From contig JAGKXC010000074.1 of NCBI GenBank assembly GCA_021151535.1, positions 1 to 27,335 of the forward strand: a stretch of DNA of 27,335 nucleotides, in the 5' to 3' direction. A program made the position numbers and the translations under genes. Within the stretch, counting starts at the first letter, position 1; every line of letters starts with the position of its first letter. Positions 16,806 to 25,679 of the stretch are shown piece by piece. The notes below the pieces were generated by a model. The model saw nothing but the letters and a program-made list of their open reading frames with translations, was not told the origin of the DNA and made no database searches. The stretch comes from Sphingobacteriia bacterium (lineage in GTDB: Bacteria; Bacteroidota; Bacteroidia; NS11-12g; UBA955).

Positions 16806-19667
16806 TTATTGGGTAATCATTAAAGGCTTTGTAATCCTGCTGCCATTAACCAACACTTCCACCATATACATCCCTGATTTACATCCACTTACTCCCAATA
16901 CACCACCTTTCTCCAACTTAACTTCCTTCACCACCATACCGCGCACATCACGTAACACAACTTCCACCACCTGTCCTTCCACTCCATCCCAATCCAATTG
17001 CACCTGTTCTGCAGCAGGATTCGGCCACAATGTCAATCCGCCCACATTACTGCCCGATTTCGCAACACCCTCAACCGACAACACCTGATAAGTCAAAGCC
17101 AAATATGGGTTTAACACCCTCTTATCCAAATACATTTTCACCTCCCCAGGCAACAATGTCACCAATTGATTCACATCCGTTACCTCCAAACTATCGCCCT
17201 TCAAATAATCATACCACCATCCTACATGAGGGAAATTCCCCGCCATCTGCTGGTTATTGATGTCAATATTCAACATCGAAACCATATTCACAGCATTGTG
17301 ATAAGTATTCAAACGCTTTACCGTTCCGCTTGAACTTAAACTGTGAGAATTGGGTGAAGAAACTCCATCTACCGTTAATTTCAAATGATTGGTAGCCGCC
17401 AATTTGTAATAGGCCATTTGCCTCCATCCATCCTTGGTCCAATAATCCCAACGAACGGGTTTAGGATCCAATCTACATGCATCGGCAATACTGCCATTCG
17501 TGCAATAATTAATGCTGTAATCATAGGCCAATTCATCAAATTGCCAAAACATCTTTGGCCCCGGAATCGATGTTGTAAATGCATTGATATTGCCTATTCG
17601 CTGCGCATAAATCTGTGATGATTTTACATTGTGCTGCGCATTCACAGAATACCCGTAAACCTTGCTCTTGTAACCCAATCGCTCTTCATCATGACTGCAA
17701 CTGTAACCAACCAAATGTCTGTAACTCCAACCCCTTTTGGTATTGTCGAAACCCCATCCAAAATCACTATTGGTAGCATAACCCATGGCCGCTTCCAACG
17801 CGTTACCATTGGCATTTCCCCACAACATCATTCCCTTACCTTGCAACACCTGCTCCTCTGAATTATCAGCAAAATGCTCCAAAATTACGTACGCGCCAGG
17901 AGAAACTTTCTGCACCAAATCATTGTAATCACTTAAAATATTGATCCTAGATTGATCATAATTTGCCATCAAAGTAGCATTGGTGCCAGAATTAAACTGA
18001 GTAATACCCTTCGATAAATCAAATCGAAATCCATCCACATGAAACTCCTCCAACCAATATTGCAAAGTGCGCTTTGTATAATACTTGGTAGCTGCACTCT
18101 CGTGATTTAAATCATTACCCACATTAAATGGATGCTTCGCAATGGCATTAGCATAAGGACTATTACCCTCAGGTCTTGAATTTACATCGTCCCAATACAG
18201 CTGACAAATCGGTGCGCTTCCAAATGCATGATTGTAAACCACATCCAAAATCACCGCAATACCCTCGGCATGGCAGGCATCTATCAAATTTTTTAATGCC
18301 ACGGAATTGCCATAATATTTATCCAAAGCCATGTGATTGGCAATGTTATAACCCCAACTGATATTGCCTTCAAACTCCATCACGGGCATCAACTGCAAAG
18401 CTGTGATTCCCAATCGCTTAAGGTAAGGAAGTGAATCCTGTATCGCCTTAAAAGATTGTGCTGATGTGAAATCACGTGTTAAACACTCATATATGGCCAA
18501 TTTGTCTTTATTCAAACGGACGAATCCGGAGTTTTTCCACTGATAACCGTCGCCACCTGGCTTCGCAACAGAAACATAACCTGAAGTCAAATTCTTGGGA
18601 TACGCTTTTAAATTCGGAAAATTGGTAGCAGAAATATAGGCATCGTCCCACTCATGCAGCATCAAAACCGAGAATGGATCCGCCACCCGTAACTTGCCAT
18701 CTACCCAATATTGGTAAGCATATTCAACGCCCTTTTTCAAGCCACTTACCTTCACCCACCAAATCTGTTGCGATGGAGAAAAATTCATGAAATATTCAGG
18801 CTCCGCCTGCCACTGATTGAAATCGCCAATTACATAAACATAATTTTTGTAAGGCGCGTACAAAGCAAAATAAGCAGTGGTATCATCTACCCAAGTAAAC
18901 CCTTGTTCCAAACCAGCCGGCACCGCCAATTGTTTCACCGTGCCATTCACAACAAAACTAATTGAATCGCGAATAATCGTGCTGCCATCATCGCAAAGCA
19001 TCTTTAACCAATGCTTTCCCTTCGCCAATCCACCCACAAATACCTCAATGCTGTCTGCATTGCCAAAATTGCGGATGGTATCGCCATCAAAGGTTACCAA
19101 CCATTTACAAAACTTGCTCGTCCAAGCTTCTACCCGATTCATATCCGAAGTTTGAACCAACAAACTGTGCTGTTCAGGGGTTACAATCTTCAATAAAAAC
19201 TCACTGTTACTAGAATAAATGGGCGAGAAAATATCTCCACCAGAACTCGTTCTTCCCACCTTAGATCCATCCGCATTTCTAAAAACAAATGCCAATTGTT
19301 TGATATACTCGTTACCAGCAAAACTGCCCGCCTGCGCGTAAAAACTCTTCACATGATAGCGCATTTGCCACTTGTTGTTACCCAATGAGGTCATTTTAAC
19401 ACGGCTATCTGCCGTTCCCCAAGTGCCCACAACATGCTTCCAATCACTGTTGCTCGTACTCAAATTGGTAATCACGCCGGCATGCGCATACACCTGCGAA
19501 ACACCCACCAAAGCAGCATTCCCCATCCCCGCATCGTAAGTTACCGTTATGGTGTCCGTTTCCTTCGGAAATACGGGCGATATAGACACAACCTGTCCGT
19601 GCAATTCACCCATGATACCCCAGCCCAATAACAATCCTAGTCCAATTCGCTTACATCGATTCAACAT
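16806..19667 (-). CDS. Secreted GH13 alpha-amylase-family enzyme with T9SS sorting domain
   Basis: A 953-residue exported glycoside hydrolase. The signal peptide is at 1-24 (ending ELHGQ). An N-terminal beta region (about 25-245) precedes a CBM48/early-set domain (about 255-345, VYVIGDFNQW). The GH13 barrel follows: region I DVVYNH (475-480); region II GFRFDLSKG with nucleophile Asp 550; region III VILEHF with acid/base Glu 597; region IV CSHDEE with Asp 660. These point to a retaining enzyme of the branching-enzyme/pullulanase-like group acting on starch or glycogen-type glucans; the exact bond is unknown. The last 75 residues (LTLWPNP..., VVLRDVRGMVVKE, MYMVEVLVNG, KPLMITQ) form a type A T9SS C-terminal domain, so the enzyme should reach the surface or medium. 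This gene is intact, unlike its minus-strand neighbour. Confidence 0.9.
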   Translation of the reverse strand: MLNRCKRIGLGLLLGWGIMGELHGQVVSISPVFPKETDTITVTYDAGMGNAALVGVSQVYAHAGVITNLSTSNSDWKHVVGTWGTADSRVKMTSLGNNKWQMRYHVKSFYAQAGSFAGNEYIKQLAFVFRNADGSKVGRTSSGGDIFSPIYSSNSEFLLKIVTPEQHSLLVQTSDMNRVEAWTSKFCKWLVTFDGDTIRNFGNADSIEVFVGGLAKGKHWLKMLCDDGSTIIRDSISFVVNGTVKQLAVPAGLEQGFTWVDDTTAYFALYAPYKNYVYVIGDFNQWQAEPEYFMNFSPSQQIWWVKVSGLKKGVEYAYQYWVDGKLRVADPFSVLMLHEWDDAYISATNFPNLKAYPKNLTSGYVSVAKPGGDGYQWKNSGFVRLNKDKLAIYECLTRDFTSAQSFKAIQDSLPYLKRLGITALQLMPVMEFEGNISWGYNIANHMALDKYYGNSVALKNLIDACHAEGIAVILDVVYNHAFGSAPICQLYWDDVNSRPEGNSPYANAIAKHPFNVGNDLNHESAATKYYTKRTLQYWLEEFHVDGFRFDLSKGITQFNSGTNATLMANYDQSRINILSDYNDLVQKVSPGAYVILEHFADNSEEQVLQGKGMMLWGNANGNALEAAMGYATNSDFGWGFDNTKRGWSYRHLVGYSCSHDEERLGYKSKVYGYSVNAQHNVKSSQIYAQRIGNINAFTTSIPGPKMFWQFDELAYDYSINYCTNGSIADACRLDPKPVRWDYWTKDGWRQMAYYKLAATNHLKLTVDGVSSPNSHSLSSSGTVKRLNTYHNAVNMVSMLNIDINNQQMAGNFPHVGWWYDYLKGDSLEVTDVNQLVTLLPGEVKMYLDKRVLNPYLALTYQVLSVEGVAKSGSNVGGLTLWPNPAAEQVQLDWDGVEGQVVEVVLRDVRGMVVKEVKLEKGGVLGVSGCKSGMYMVEVLVNGSRITKPLMITQ

Positions 19668-19876
19668 ACCCTGGCAATTTACTGAATAAGTGTCATTTTT
19701 ACAATTTCCGCCTTTGAGATTCTATTTAAATACAATTATTTCCCCCAAAATCCCCTACATACAAGGAGTAATGTAGTCAACTTATGACAAATACTCATAG
19801 CCAAACAGCCTGTAATAATCGAAAAATCCTTTAAAATTTAGCGTAATTTCCGTACTTTGTAACACATTTGAATTTC

Positions 19877-20443
19877 ATGGAAAATCAACCCACACCCCAA
19901 ACTCCTTTTACCGGCTGTTTATTGGTGGCAAATCCCTTTAGTGAAGATCCATTCTTCTCTAAAAGTGTGGTGTTAATTTTAACCCATGACAATGAAGGCT
20001 CACTGGGCGTTGTACTCAACCAAAAAACACCGTTTGAGATTTCCATTGTAGACCAAGACGATTCACCCACACTACCCGTATATCTAGGCGGTCCCGTTAA
20101 CACAGATGATTCTGGATTCCTATTCCTACATAAAATTGCCAAACTCCCAGAAGCAGCGCACGTTTGCTTAGACTGGTATTACGGTGGCGATGGTGAAGCA
20201 ATCATGGAAGAATTGCCAACAGGCAAAATCAACAGATGGAATACCAGAATCTTCAATGGCTACAGCGGCTGGAATCCGAAACAACTGCAAGAAGAAATCA
20301 ACAATGGTCATTGGATTGTTGTAAAACCGCAAGACAAATACTTTCTACCACATGTAGAAGACATTTGGGAAGAAATTACAGAAAGTCTTACCGGAAACTA
20401 TCAAATTATAGCAAAAGCAGCCAAAGACATTCAGCTGAATTAA
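19877..20443 (+). CDS. YqgE/AlgH family protein (DUF179)
   Basis: A 188-residue cytoplasmic protein. The start is ATG 19877; a TTG at 19868 is in frame but unnecessary. GCLLVANPFSEDPFFSKSVV, ILTHDNEGSLGVVLNQ and PVYLGGPVNTDDSGFLFLH are the family signature, and the C-terminal YSGWNPKQLQEE and PHVEDIW segments also fit. The family is widespread and has no settled biochemical role. It is followed two bases later by the copper ATPase gene, so it heads a probable three-gene operon. A TACTTTG sequence at 19853-19859, one base short of the TAnnTTTG box, may be part of its promoter. Confidence 0.92.
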   Translation: MENQPTPQTPFTGCLLVANPFSEDPFFSKSVVLILTHDNEGSLGVVLNQKTPFEISIVDQDDSPTLPVYLGGPVNTDDSGFLFLHKIAKLPEAAHVCLDWYYGGDGEAIMEELPTGKINRWNTRIFNGYSGWNPKQLQEEINNGHWIVVKPQDKYFLPHVEDIWEEITESLTGNYQIIAKAAKDIQLN

Positions 20444-20445
20444 TA

Positions 20446-22830
20446 ATGAATCAAACATTTGCAGTGGAAGGCATGACCTGCGCAGCTTGTGCTGTGAGCT
20501 TGGAAACCTACCTAAAAGCTTCCCTGCCAATTCAACAAATAGCTGTCAATTTCCCCAACCAATCGGTGGCAATTGATTATAATCCGGAAGAAACACCACT
20601 TGAGCTCATCGTTAAAAAAGCAGCAGAAATAGGCTATACCATACTCACAGGTGCCGAATCTCAAACCTTGGAAAGCAAGGAAGCACGCGATCAAAAAACA
20701 CTAAAAATCTTAAAGAACAAATTGGTTGTGGCCGCCATTTTCACCACACCCATTTTTGTCATTTCCATGTTCTTTATGGGGCAAATACCCTTCGAAAACA
20801 TCCTACTTTTTATTGCCGCAATACCCGTAATCGCATTTTCCGGATCCCATTTCTACGTTAACGCTTGGAAACGCCTAAAACACGGCCAATCCAACATGGA
20901 CACACTCGTAGCACTCTCCACTGGCGTGGCATTTGTGTACTCCGCCTACGTTACTTTCACCTACAACATCCTGCCTTTATTTTCGGGCGATGAAACGTTG
21001 GGCGATGCAACTTCAACCCATTCCCACCTACCTGCATCACCAATAACAAATGCTGAGTACCCCCTTTCCGCAATTTCTACGCATATCCCTCATGTCTATT
21101 TCGAATCTGCAACGGTTATCATTTGCTTAATCCTTTTGGGAAAATACCTCGAAGAAAAAGCAAAGCAAAAAACCGCCTCCGCAATCCGAGATTTACTGAA
21201 ATTACAACCCAAAATCGCCAGAATTATCCGCAATGGAGAAGAAATCATCCTCCCCATTTCAGAAATTATCCCAGGCGATTTGGTAAAAGTTTTACCCGGA
21301 GACACCATTCCAGTAGATGGGAAAATCAAATCTGGAACAAGCCATATTAACGAAAGTACCTTTACCGGAGAATCTATTCCCGTTAGTAAAAACAAAGGCG
21401 ATCTCGTATTTGCTTCAACCATTAACCTAGACGGGAACCTGAATATCCTAGCACAAAAAATAGGTAGCGAAACGGCACTTGCAAGAATTGTTCAACTGGT
21501 TGAAAATGCACTAGGAACCAAACCAAAAATTCAAGAAAAAGCCGATAAAATAGCCGGTATTTTCACACCCGTTGTTCTATCCATTGCCCTTGCATCCGCT
21601 TTATTCTGGTGGATCGCTGGAAAGGAATTACTCGCAAATATCAATTACCATGAATTTGCTCTAACAACCCTAATCAATGTACTCATTATCGCTTGTCCTT
21701 GTGCACTGGGTTTGGCTACACCAACCGCATTAATTGTAGCATTGGGCCAGGGCGCCAAAAAGGGCATTTTACTCAAAGACGCTACCGCATTAGAACAATT
21801 GAATAACATTGACGTGGTGGTTTTCGACAAAACAGGAACACTCACAGAAGGTAAACCGCAAGTAGTACACAATCATTGGTTTAATAATAGTGTTTTCCAA
21901 CAAAACGAAGAATCAATTTCATTGTTGGTTCAAGCCGAAAAATTAACCAATCATCCGTTAGCAGAAGCCGTTGTTAAACACTTTGAAACTGCATCTTCAA
22001 CACTTTCCAACAACAACACCCAATTCCTTGCAACCGCTGATAAAGAATTTCAAACCAAAACCATAGCAGGGAAAGGGATTAGTTGCAAAATTCAATCGAA
22101 CAACCAAAATCAAGAAACTGAAATATTCATCGGTTCACTGCCTTGGCTTCAAGATACTTTGGCCCAAAACATATTACCTGAACAAAAGAAAATTATAGAA
22201 AGTTATATCCAACAGGCCTGCACATTGATTTGCATGTTCACCAGCACAGAAATCATTGGATTAATTGCCCTGAAAGACATAGCAAAGCCACAAGCAAAAG
22301 AAACCATCGCCCAATTAAGAAATCGAGGATTTGAATGTGTAATGATTACTGGCGATGCGCAAGCTACAGCTCAAATCATAGCAAAAGAATTGGGGATTTC
22401 ACGTTTCATTGCCCAAGCACTTCCGGAGGATAAACTCAAAGCGATACAGCAAATGCAATCGCAAGGAAAATCCGTTGCGATGATAGGAGACGGCATCAAC
22501 GATGCGCCATCCTTGGCTCAAGCCAACATTGGCATTGCCATGGGAACCGGAACCCAAATCGCCATGGAAACCGCTCAAATTACACTTCGATCTGGTGATG
22601 TGTGTCAATTGCTGCACGCATTCGATCTCTCCAAATACACGTTTAACACCATCAACCAAAACCTTTTCTGGGCTTTCGCTTACAACATATTGGCAATACC
22701 TATTGCCGCCGGCGTATTAACCCCTAATTTTGGATTTGTATTAAGCCCTATGATCGCCGGCGCCGCCATGAGCCTTAGTTCCATCACCGTGCTTTCAAAC
22801 TCACTGCGACTAAAAAACAAACTATCATGA
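20446..22830 (+). CDS. copA: Cu(I)-exporting P1B-type ATPase (CopA-like)
   Basis: A 794-residue heavy-metal P-type ATPase of the inner membrane. The start is ATG 20446, two bases after the yqgE stop; the frame is open upstream to 20236 but that part overlaps yqgE and is not coding. One N-terminal metal-binding domain has GMTCAAC (Cys 12, Cys 15). Then come the actuator TGES (307-310), membrane metal site CPC (417-419), phosphorylation site DKTGT (Asp 461), HP motif (503-504) and hinge GDGINDAP (681-688). YN in the seventh (746-747) and MSLSS in the eighth transmembrane segment (775-779) are the P1B-1 signature for Cu(I). It should pump Cu(I) out of the cytoplasm using ATP. It overlaps the chaperone gene by four bases (ATGA). 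Confidence 0.94.
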   Translation: MNQTFAVEGMTCAACAVSLETYLKASLPIQQIAVNFPNQSVAIDYNPEETPLELIVKKAAEIGYTILTGAESQTLESKEARDQKTLKILKNKLVVAAIFTTPIFVISMFFMGQIPFENILLFIAAIPVIAFSGSHFYVNAWKRLKHGQSNMDTLVALSTGVAFVYSAYVTFTYNILPLFSGDETLGDATSTHSHLPASPITNAEYPLSAISTHIPHVYFESATVIICLILLGKYLEEKAKQKTASAIRDLLKLQPKIARIIRNGEEIILPISEIIPGDLVKVLPGDTIPVDGKIKSGTSHINESTFTGESIPVSKNKGDLVFASTINLDGNLNILAQKIGSETALARIVQLVENALGTKPKIQEKADKIAGIFTPVVLSIALASALFWWIAGKELLANINYHEFALTTLINVLIIACPCALGLATPTALIVALGQGAKKGILLKDATALEQLNNIDVVVFDKTGTLTEGKPQVVHNHWFNNSVFQQNEESISLLVQAEKLTNHPLAEAVVKHFETASSTLSNNNTQFLATADKEFQTKTIAGKGISCKIQSNNQNQETEIFIGSLPWLQDTLAQNILPEQKKIIESYIQQACTLICMFTSTEIIGLIALKDIAKPQAKETIAQLRNRGFECVMITGDAQATAQIIAKELGISRFIAQALPEDKLKAIQQMQSQGKSVAMIGDGINDAPSLAQANIGIAMGTGTQIAMETAQITLRSGDVCQLLHAFDLSKYTFNTINQNLFWAFAYNILAIPIAAGVLTPNFGFVLSPMIAGAAMSLSSITVLSNSLRLKNKLS

Positions 22831-23045
22831 ATCATACAGCCACCTTTAAAACCAATATCAACTGCGGAAATTGCATCAAATCCGTAACGCCCTTCTTAAA
22901 TGAATTAGATTCATTGGAATCTTGGCAGGTAGACACTACCAATCCGGAGAAAATTTTAACCGTTGAGGTTGAAACTGAAGAAGCTATTGAAGAAGTGATA
23001 AAAGCAGTTGAATCTGCAGGATTTAAAATCGAAAAAACACACTAA
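22827..23045 (+). CDS. CopZ-like heavy-metal-associated domain protein
   Basis: A 72-residue stand-alone HMA domain. Its start ATG overlaps the copA stop (ATGA, 22827-22830), so translation is coupled. The motif NINCGNCIKS puts Cys 13 and Cys 16 at the metal loop; the usual Met before the first Cys (MxCxxC) is Asn here. The beta-alpha-beta pattern that follows (LTVEVE, EEVIKAVESAGFKIE) is standard. By family and context it carries Cu(I) to the ATPase or buffers it in the cytoplasm. It is the last gene of the yqgE-copA-copZ unit. Confidence 0.85.
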   Translation: MNHTATFKTNINCGNCIKSVTPFLNELDSLESWQVDTTNPEKILTVEVETEEAIEEVIKAVESAGFKIEKTH

Positions 23046-23076
23046 ATAAAAAGGCTGGGTTTTCTCAAACCCAGCC
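23046..23076 (-). terminator. Hairpin terminator between the copper operon and the lipoprotein gene
   Basis: GGCTGGGTTT (23053-23062), loop TCTC, AAACCCAGCC (23067-23076): a perfect 10-bp stem just after the copZ stop. The A-rich run before it (TAAATAAAAA) becomes TTTTTATTTA on the minus strand. It is therefore a normal Rho-independent terminator for the minus-strand lipoprotein gene. On the plus strand it lacks a T run but may still aid copper-operon termination. Confidence 0.75.
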
Positions 23077-23149
23077 CAATATTTGCTAGCCATATGACTA
23101 ACAACCAGTTTGTTAAGGCACCTGCAATTATGGCAGATGCGTGATCAAA

Positions 23150-23575
23150 CTACTTTGCAGATTCAAATTTCTCTACAATTTTGCTATCGTTCTCTAAGAA
23201 CATTTCATCGCCAGCCAAACGCACAATGCGATAAATTTTAGTTCCTTGAGAAACACCAGCCCAAATTCTCTCCAATTTCAACTCCTCCTTGGTTGCACCC
23301 CACTCCCATTTCACATCCAAAATAGCCTCACTCTTATTTCCTGTAACAGGATTAATCAAAGTTGTAGTCTCCTTACCAGTACCATCCTTAGTAATCTCTA
23401 AAACCACTGTCATTCCAGTAGGATATGCTTGCCCACCGCTTCCAATGGTTTGATTCCAAGAGTTTACCAATCTAGATTTCTTTGAAGCCAAAGAAAAATC
23501 TGGACCCTCATCGTAAGTACATCCAACGCCTAAAATTGTAAGCATAAGCGCCATCATCATCCATCTCATTTTCAT
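23150..23575 (-). CDS. Small lipoprotein of unknown function
   Basis: A 141-residue lipoprotein. A type II signal peptide, MKMRWMMMALMLTILGVGC, gives a lipobox LGVGC with the lipidated Cys at 19, followed by TYDEGPDFSLASKKSRLVNSW. The mature part is a short beta-rich domain (VVLEITKDGTGKE, ILDVKWEWGATKEELKLER, YRIVRLAGDEMFLEND) reminiscent of the lipocalin-like small lipoproteins of Bacteroidota; that resemblance is tentative. It should sit in the periplasm on a membrane. It is a single gene, divergent from the tmRNA, with its own terminator at 23046-23076. A TATTTTTG box on the minus strand (23646-23639) is a possible promoter, 64 bases upstream. Confidence 0.8.
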   Translation of the reverse strand: MKMRWMMMALMLTILGVGCTYDEGPDFSLASKKSRLVNSWNQTIGSGGQAYPTGMTVVLEITKDGTGKETTTLINPVTGNKSEAILDVKWEWGATKEELKLERIWAGVSQGTKIYRIVRLAGDEMFLENDSKIVEKFESAK

Positions 23576-23653
23576 AGTGTTATAATAATTTGATTTTTAC
23601 GAATTAAAAACTTTTTTCATTGAATTCCACCACCCCGTCAAAAATAATTTGCG

Positions 23654-23661
23654 TACCTTTG
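23654..23661 (+). promoter_or_regulatory. -7 box of the tmRNA promoter
   Basis: TACCTTTG at 23654-23661 is a perfect TAnnTTTG box. Its G is 14 bases before the mature tmRNA 5' end (23675), leaving a short leader for RNase P removal. No TTG lies at the usual upstream distance. Confidence 0.55.
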
Positions 23662-23674
23662 TATTACGTTCTTT

Positions 23675-24045
23675 GGGGTTGACTGGAATCGACGGGTTGA
23701 TTGATTGCAGTGTAAGCATGTGGTGCTTTGGAAGCTGGCACCCAAATCTCAACTTTCAAAATTTTAAGAGGCGAAAATAACTACGCCATGGCTGCTTAAT
23801 CGGAACGATTAAACATTTGCCATCTACCTCGAACTGCTCTACCTGAGCCGCGGTTCGCCAGAGGTAGTCGACCCGCTCGGGTATAACCCCCATACCACCG
23901 GCATAAGGGTTATTATTAAGCTGGATAAGGAGTAACGTTGGCCAGGGACGAGCCGGCCTATTCCCGAAAATGAATCGAGCCCTAAACATGTAGAAAGCAC
24001 TAGCCATCGCTTCTCCGGACGGGAGTTCGAACCTCCCCAACTCCA
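23675..24045 (+). ncRNA. ssrA: Transfer-messenger RNA (tmRNA)
   Basis: About 371 nt. The 5' end GGGGTTGACTGGAATCGACGG is the tRNA-like D-arm region. It pairs with the 3' CAACTCC (24038-24044) in a 7-bp acceptor stem with one G-U, followed by discriminator A 24045. The next bases are CAA, so CCA is not encoded and must be added. The T-arm GGGAG-TTCGAAC-CTCCC is at 24021-24037. The tag frame begins GGC at 23770 after TTTTAAGAG and reads GENNYAMAA then TAA (23797-23799), so the full tag is (A)GENNYAMAA. The tmRNA rescues ribosomes stalled on broken mRNAs and marks their products for degradation. Minus-strand frames over it are not genes. Confidence 0.96.
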
Positions 24046-24068
24046 CAACGAGCCCTTCATGGCTCACC

Positions 24069-24100
24069 AACAAAAAAGCCCCTCTCGGGGCTTTTTTGTT
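24069..24100. terminator. Bidirectional terminator between tmRNA and kynA
   Basis: A perfect 14-bp inverted repeat: AACAAAAAAGCCCC (24069-24082), loop TCTC, GGGGCTTTTTTGTT (24087-24100). It has a T run on both strands, so it can end the tmRNA (plus) and the tryptophan dioxygenase transcript (minus), whose stop codon is 10 bases away. Confidence 0.93.
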
Positions 24101-24109
24101 AATTAATTC

Positions 24110-25072
24110 CTATAATCCTTCGCCCCAATTCTTCAACTCCTCCTCACTCCACAATTCTGGGAAGAAAATTCTGCGCTGATACTTCGGATGCATGTACTTC
24201 TGCCAATCACTTCCACCCGTTGCAGCAGCTGTTCCCAAATACTTGCCAGCCGCATGATAATGCGCCATTACCCATGTTACATTCACCGTGTAATCATAAT
24301 GTCTCATCGCCGCTACCAACGCCGCATCCCCCTTCACCGATTCCGGCAGTTGCTTAAACTTCGTCCACAAATTACGCGTATTGTAATACTCCATCTTCCG
24401 CAAAAACTCCTCCTTATACCTGCGCTCAAAATTTCTAATTAACGTATTCTTCTTGCCCGTTTTATGGTCCTTGCCAGCAGCCTGCCAATACATATGCTCA
24501 TACGCATGATCATAACCTGTATTGCGATCAATCGTTGCCCTAAAACGGAAATCAATCAAATTGATCAACTCCGTAGATGCAAATTCAATCACCCTGTACT
24601 GCGCACTCTGAAATCCACTCGCTGGTGTTAAAGTGTTTCTAAACTTCATGTATTGCTCCTTCTCCATGCCATCGCCCATAATCGAAAATGAACTCGATAA
24701 CATATCAAAGTAACGCGAAATCCTGCCCAATTTCTCCGTGAAAAATGCAGCCTCAACCTCTTCCTTGCTACTCACCTGGTCAATCTCCCATAAGATCATT
24801 TTAAACAGTAACTCATTGATTTGGTGATACATAATAAACACCATTTCATCCGGCAATGTAGTGCGCGGCACCTGCAAACTCAATAACGCATCAGGCAAAA
24901 TATAATCCCAATACGTAATCGGATTTGCCCAAACCAAACCCTCCAAATGAACGTCAGGATTCTGATCGATGGCATGTAATTTCTCATCTAATCTGCGTAA
25001 AATATCTTCTCTATTTTCACTCATAACAGGAATTTTAAATTCTAAATCGTTGTTTTTTAATTTCTTCGGCAT
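24110..25072 (-). CDS. kynA: Tryptophan 2,3-dioxygenase
   Basis: A 320-residue cytoplasmic haem enzyme that opens the indole ring of L-tryptophan to N-formylkynurenine, the first step of the kynurenine pathway. Family segments are LTYWDYI-like ITYWDYILPDALLSLQ (52-67), MYHQINELLFKMIL with substrate-site His 83, LTPASGFQSAQYRVIE (148-163), and the haem-binding part WVMAHYHAAGKYLG with proximal His 271, then ATGGSDWQKY and RRIFFPELW. Length is normal and no lesion is visible. The start is taken at ATG 25072; ATG 25024 (MSENREDIL) would remove 16 residues and is possible. It lies 184 bases downstream of hppD on the same strand, grouping tryptophan and tyrosine breakdown. No clear -7 box was seen in that gap. 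The other kynurenine genes are not in the window. Confidence 0.93.
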   Translation of the reverse strand: MPKKLKNNDLEFKIPVMSENREDILRRLDEKLHAIDQNPDVHLEGLVWANPITYWDYILPDALLSLQVPRTTLPDEMVFIMYHQINELLFKMILWEIDQVSSKEEVEAAFFTEKLGRISRYFDMLSSSFSIMGDGMEKEQYMKFRNTLTPASGFQSAQYRVIEFASTELINLIDFRFRATIDRNTGYDHAYEHMYWQAAGKDHKTGKKNTLIRNFERRYKEEFLRKMEYYNTRNLWTKFKQLPESVKGDAALVAAMRHYDYTVNVTWVMAHYHAAGKYLGTAAATGGSDWQKYMHPKYQRRIFFPELWSEEELKNWGEGL

Positions 25073-25256
25073 CTTTTCGGGCGATGCCTTAACTCCCTTT
25101 TCTTCCTTTCCACTTACAAATTAACCACCTTTAACGCAAACAACCATCCCAATTACACCAGATACAGAATTAATGTATCACCAAGTAACCGAGATGGTTG
25201 ATTTTACAGCTCGTAAAGGTTAATTCATTTTGCCTTCGCCCTAAAACGAAAACAAA

Positions 25257-25679
25257 TTATAAAGTTCCCCTTCTCGCTTGTTCCGCTTCAATGCTCTCAA
25301 ACAATGCCTGGAAGTTCCCTTTACCAAATGATTTTGCCCCTTTTCTCTGAATAATTTCAAAAAACAAAGTGGGTCTGTCTTCAACCGGTTTGGTGAAAAT
25401 CTGCAACAAATACCCTTCGTCATCTCGATCCACCATTATCCCCCATTTCTTCAATTCTTCCATGTCCTCCTCAATAATTCCAACGCGTTCCTTCACCGTA
25501 TCATAGTAACTACCAGGTACATACAAAAATTCAACACCACGTCTGCGCATCTCAGAAATCGTAAACACAATATCATCCGTTGCTACAGCAATGTGCTGAC
25601 AGCCAGGTCCCTGATAAAAATCCAAATATTCCTCCACTTGCGACTTCTTCAATCCCTTCGCCGGCTCATTGATCGGGAA
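25257..25679 (-). pseudogene. hppD: 4-hydroxyphenylpyruvate dioxygenase, C-terminal part (frame-shifted)
   Basis: About 140 residues from FPINEPAKG to the true C-terminus RRGTL. It contains GPGCQHIAVATDDI, with the second iron-ligand His, then RGVEFLYVPGSYYD, GYLLQIFTKPVEDRPTLFFE with the Glu ligand (LFFEIIQRKGAKSFGKGNF), and the C-terminal helix LFESIEAEQARRG. All of these match HPPD closely. The frame is open a little upstream (to 25769) but encodes out-of-frame N-half sequence there. The block that should come before FPINEP, including the first iron ligand in a VDHxxxN motif, is not in the window. As assembled, no functional enzyme can be made from this part. Confidence 0.88.

Noticed and set aside
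19668..19876. Possible small RNA in the 209-base divergent gap
   Set aside because: No hairpin with a T run and no full promoter box; only a one-base-short TACTTTG was seen.
20236..20445. Upstream extension of the copper ATPase frame
   Set aside because: It overlaps yqgE in another frame, and the metal-binding domain begins naturally at ATG 20446.
21096..21872. Minus-strand frames of 75-108 codons within copA
   Set aside because: They are antisense to conserved ATPase motifs and lack their own signals.
23756..24073. Two minus-strand frames of 73-105 codons
   Set aside because: They lie over the tmRNA, whose structure explains the sequence; such frames are a common misannotation.
25073..25256. 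Regulatory element between hppD and kynA
   Set aside because: Only one CGGGCGAT copy and AT-rich sequence; no inverted repeat, riboswitch core or TAnnTTTG box for kynA could be supported.
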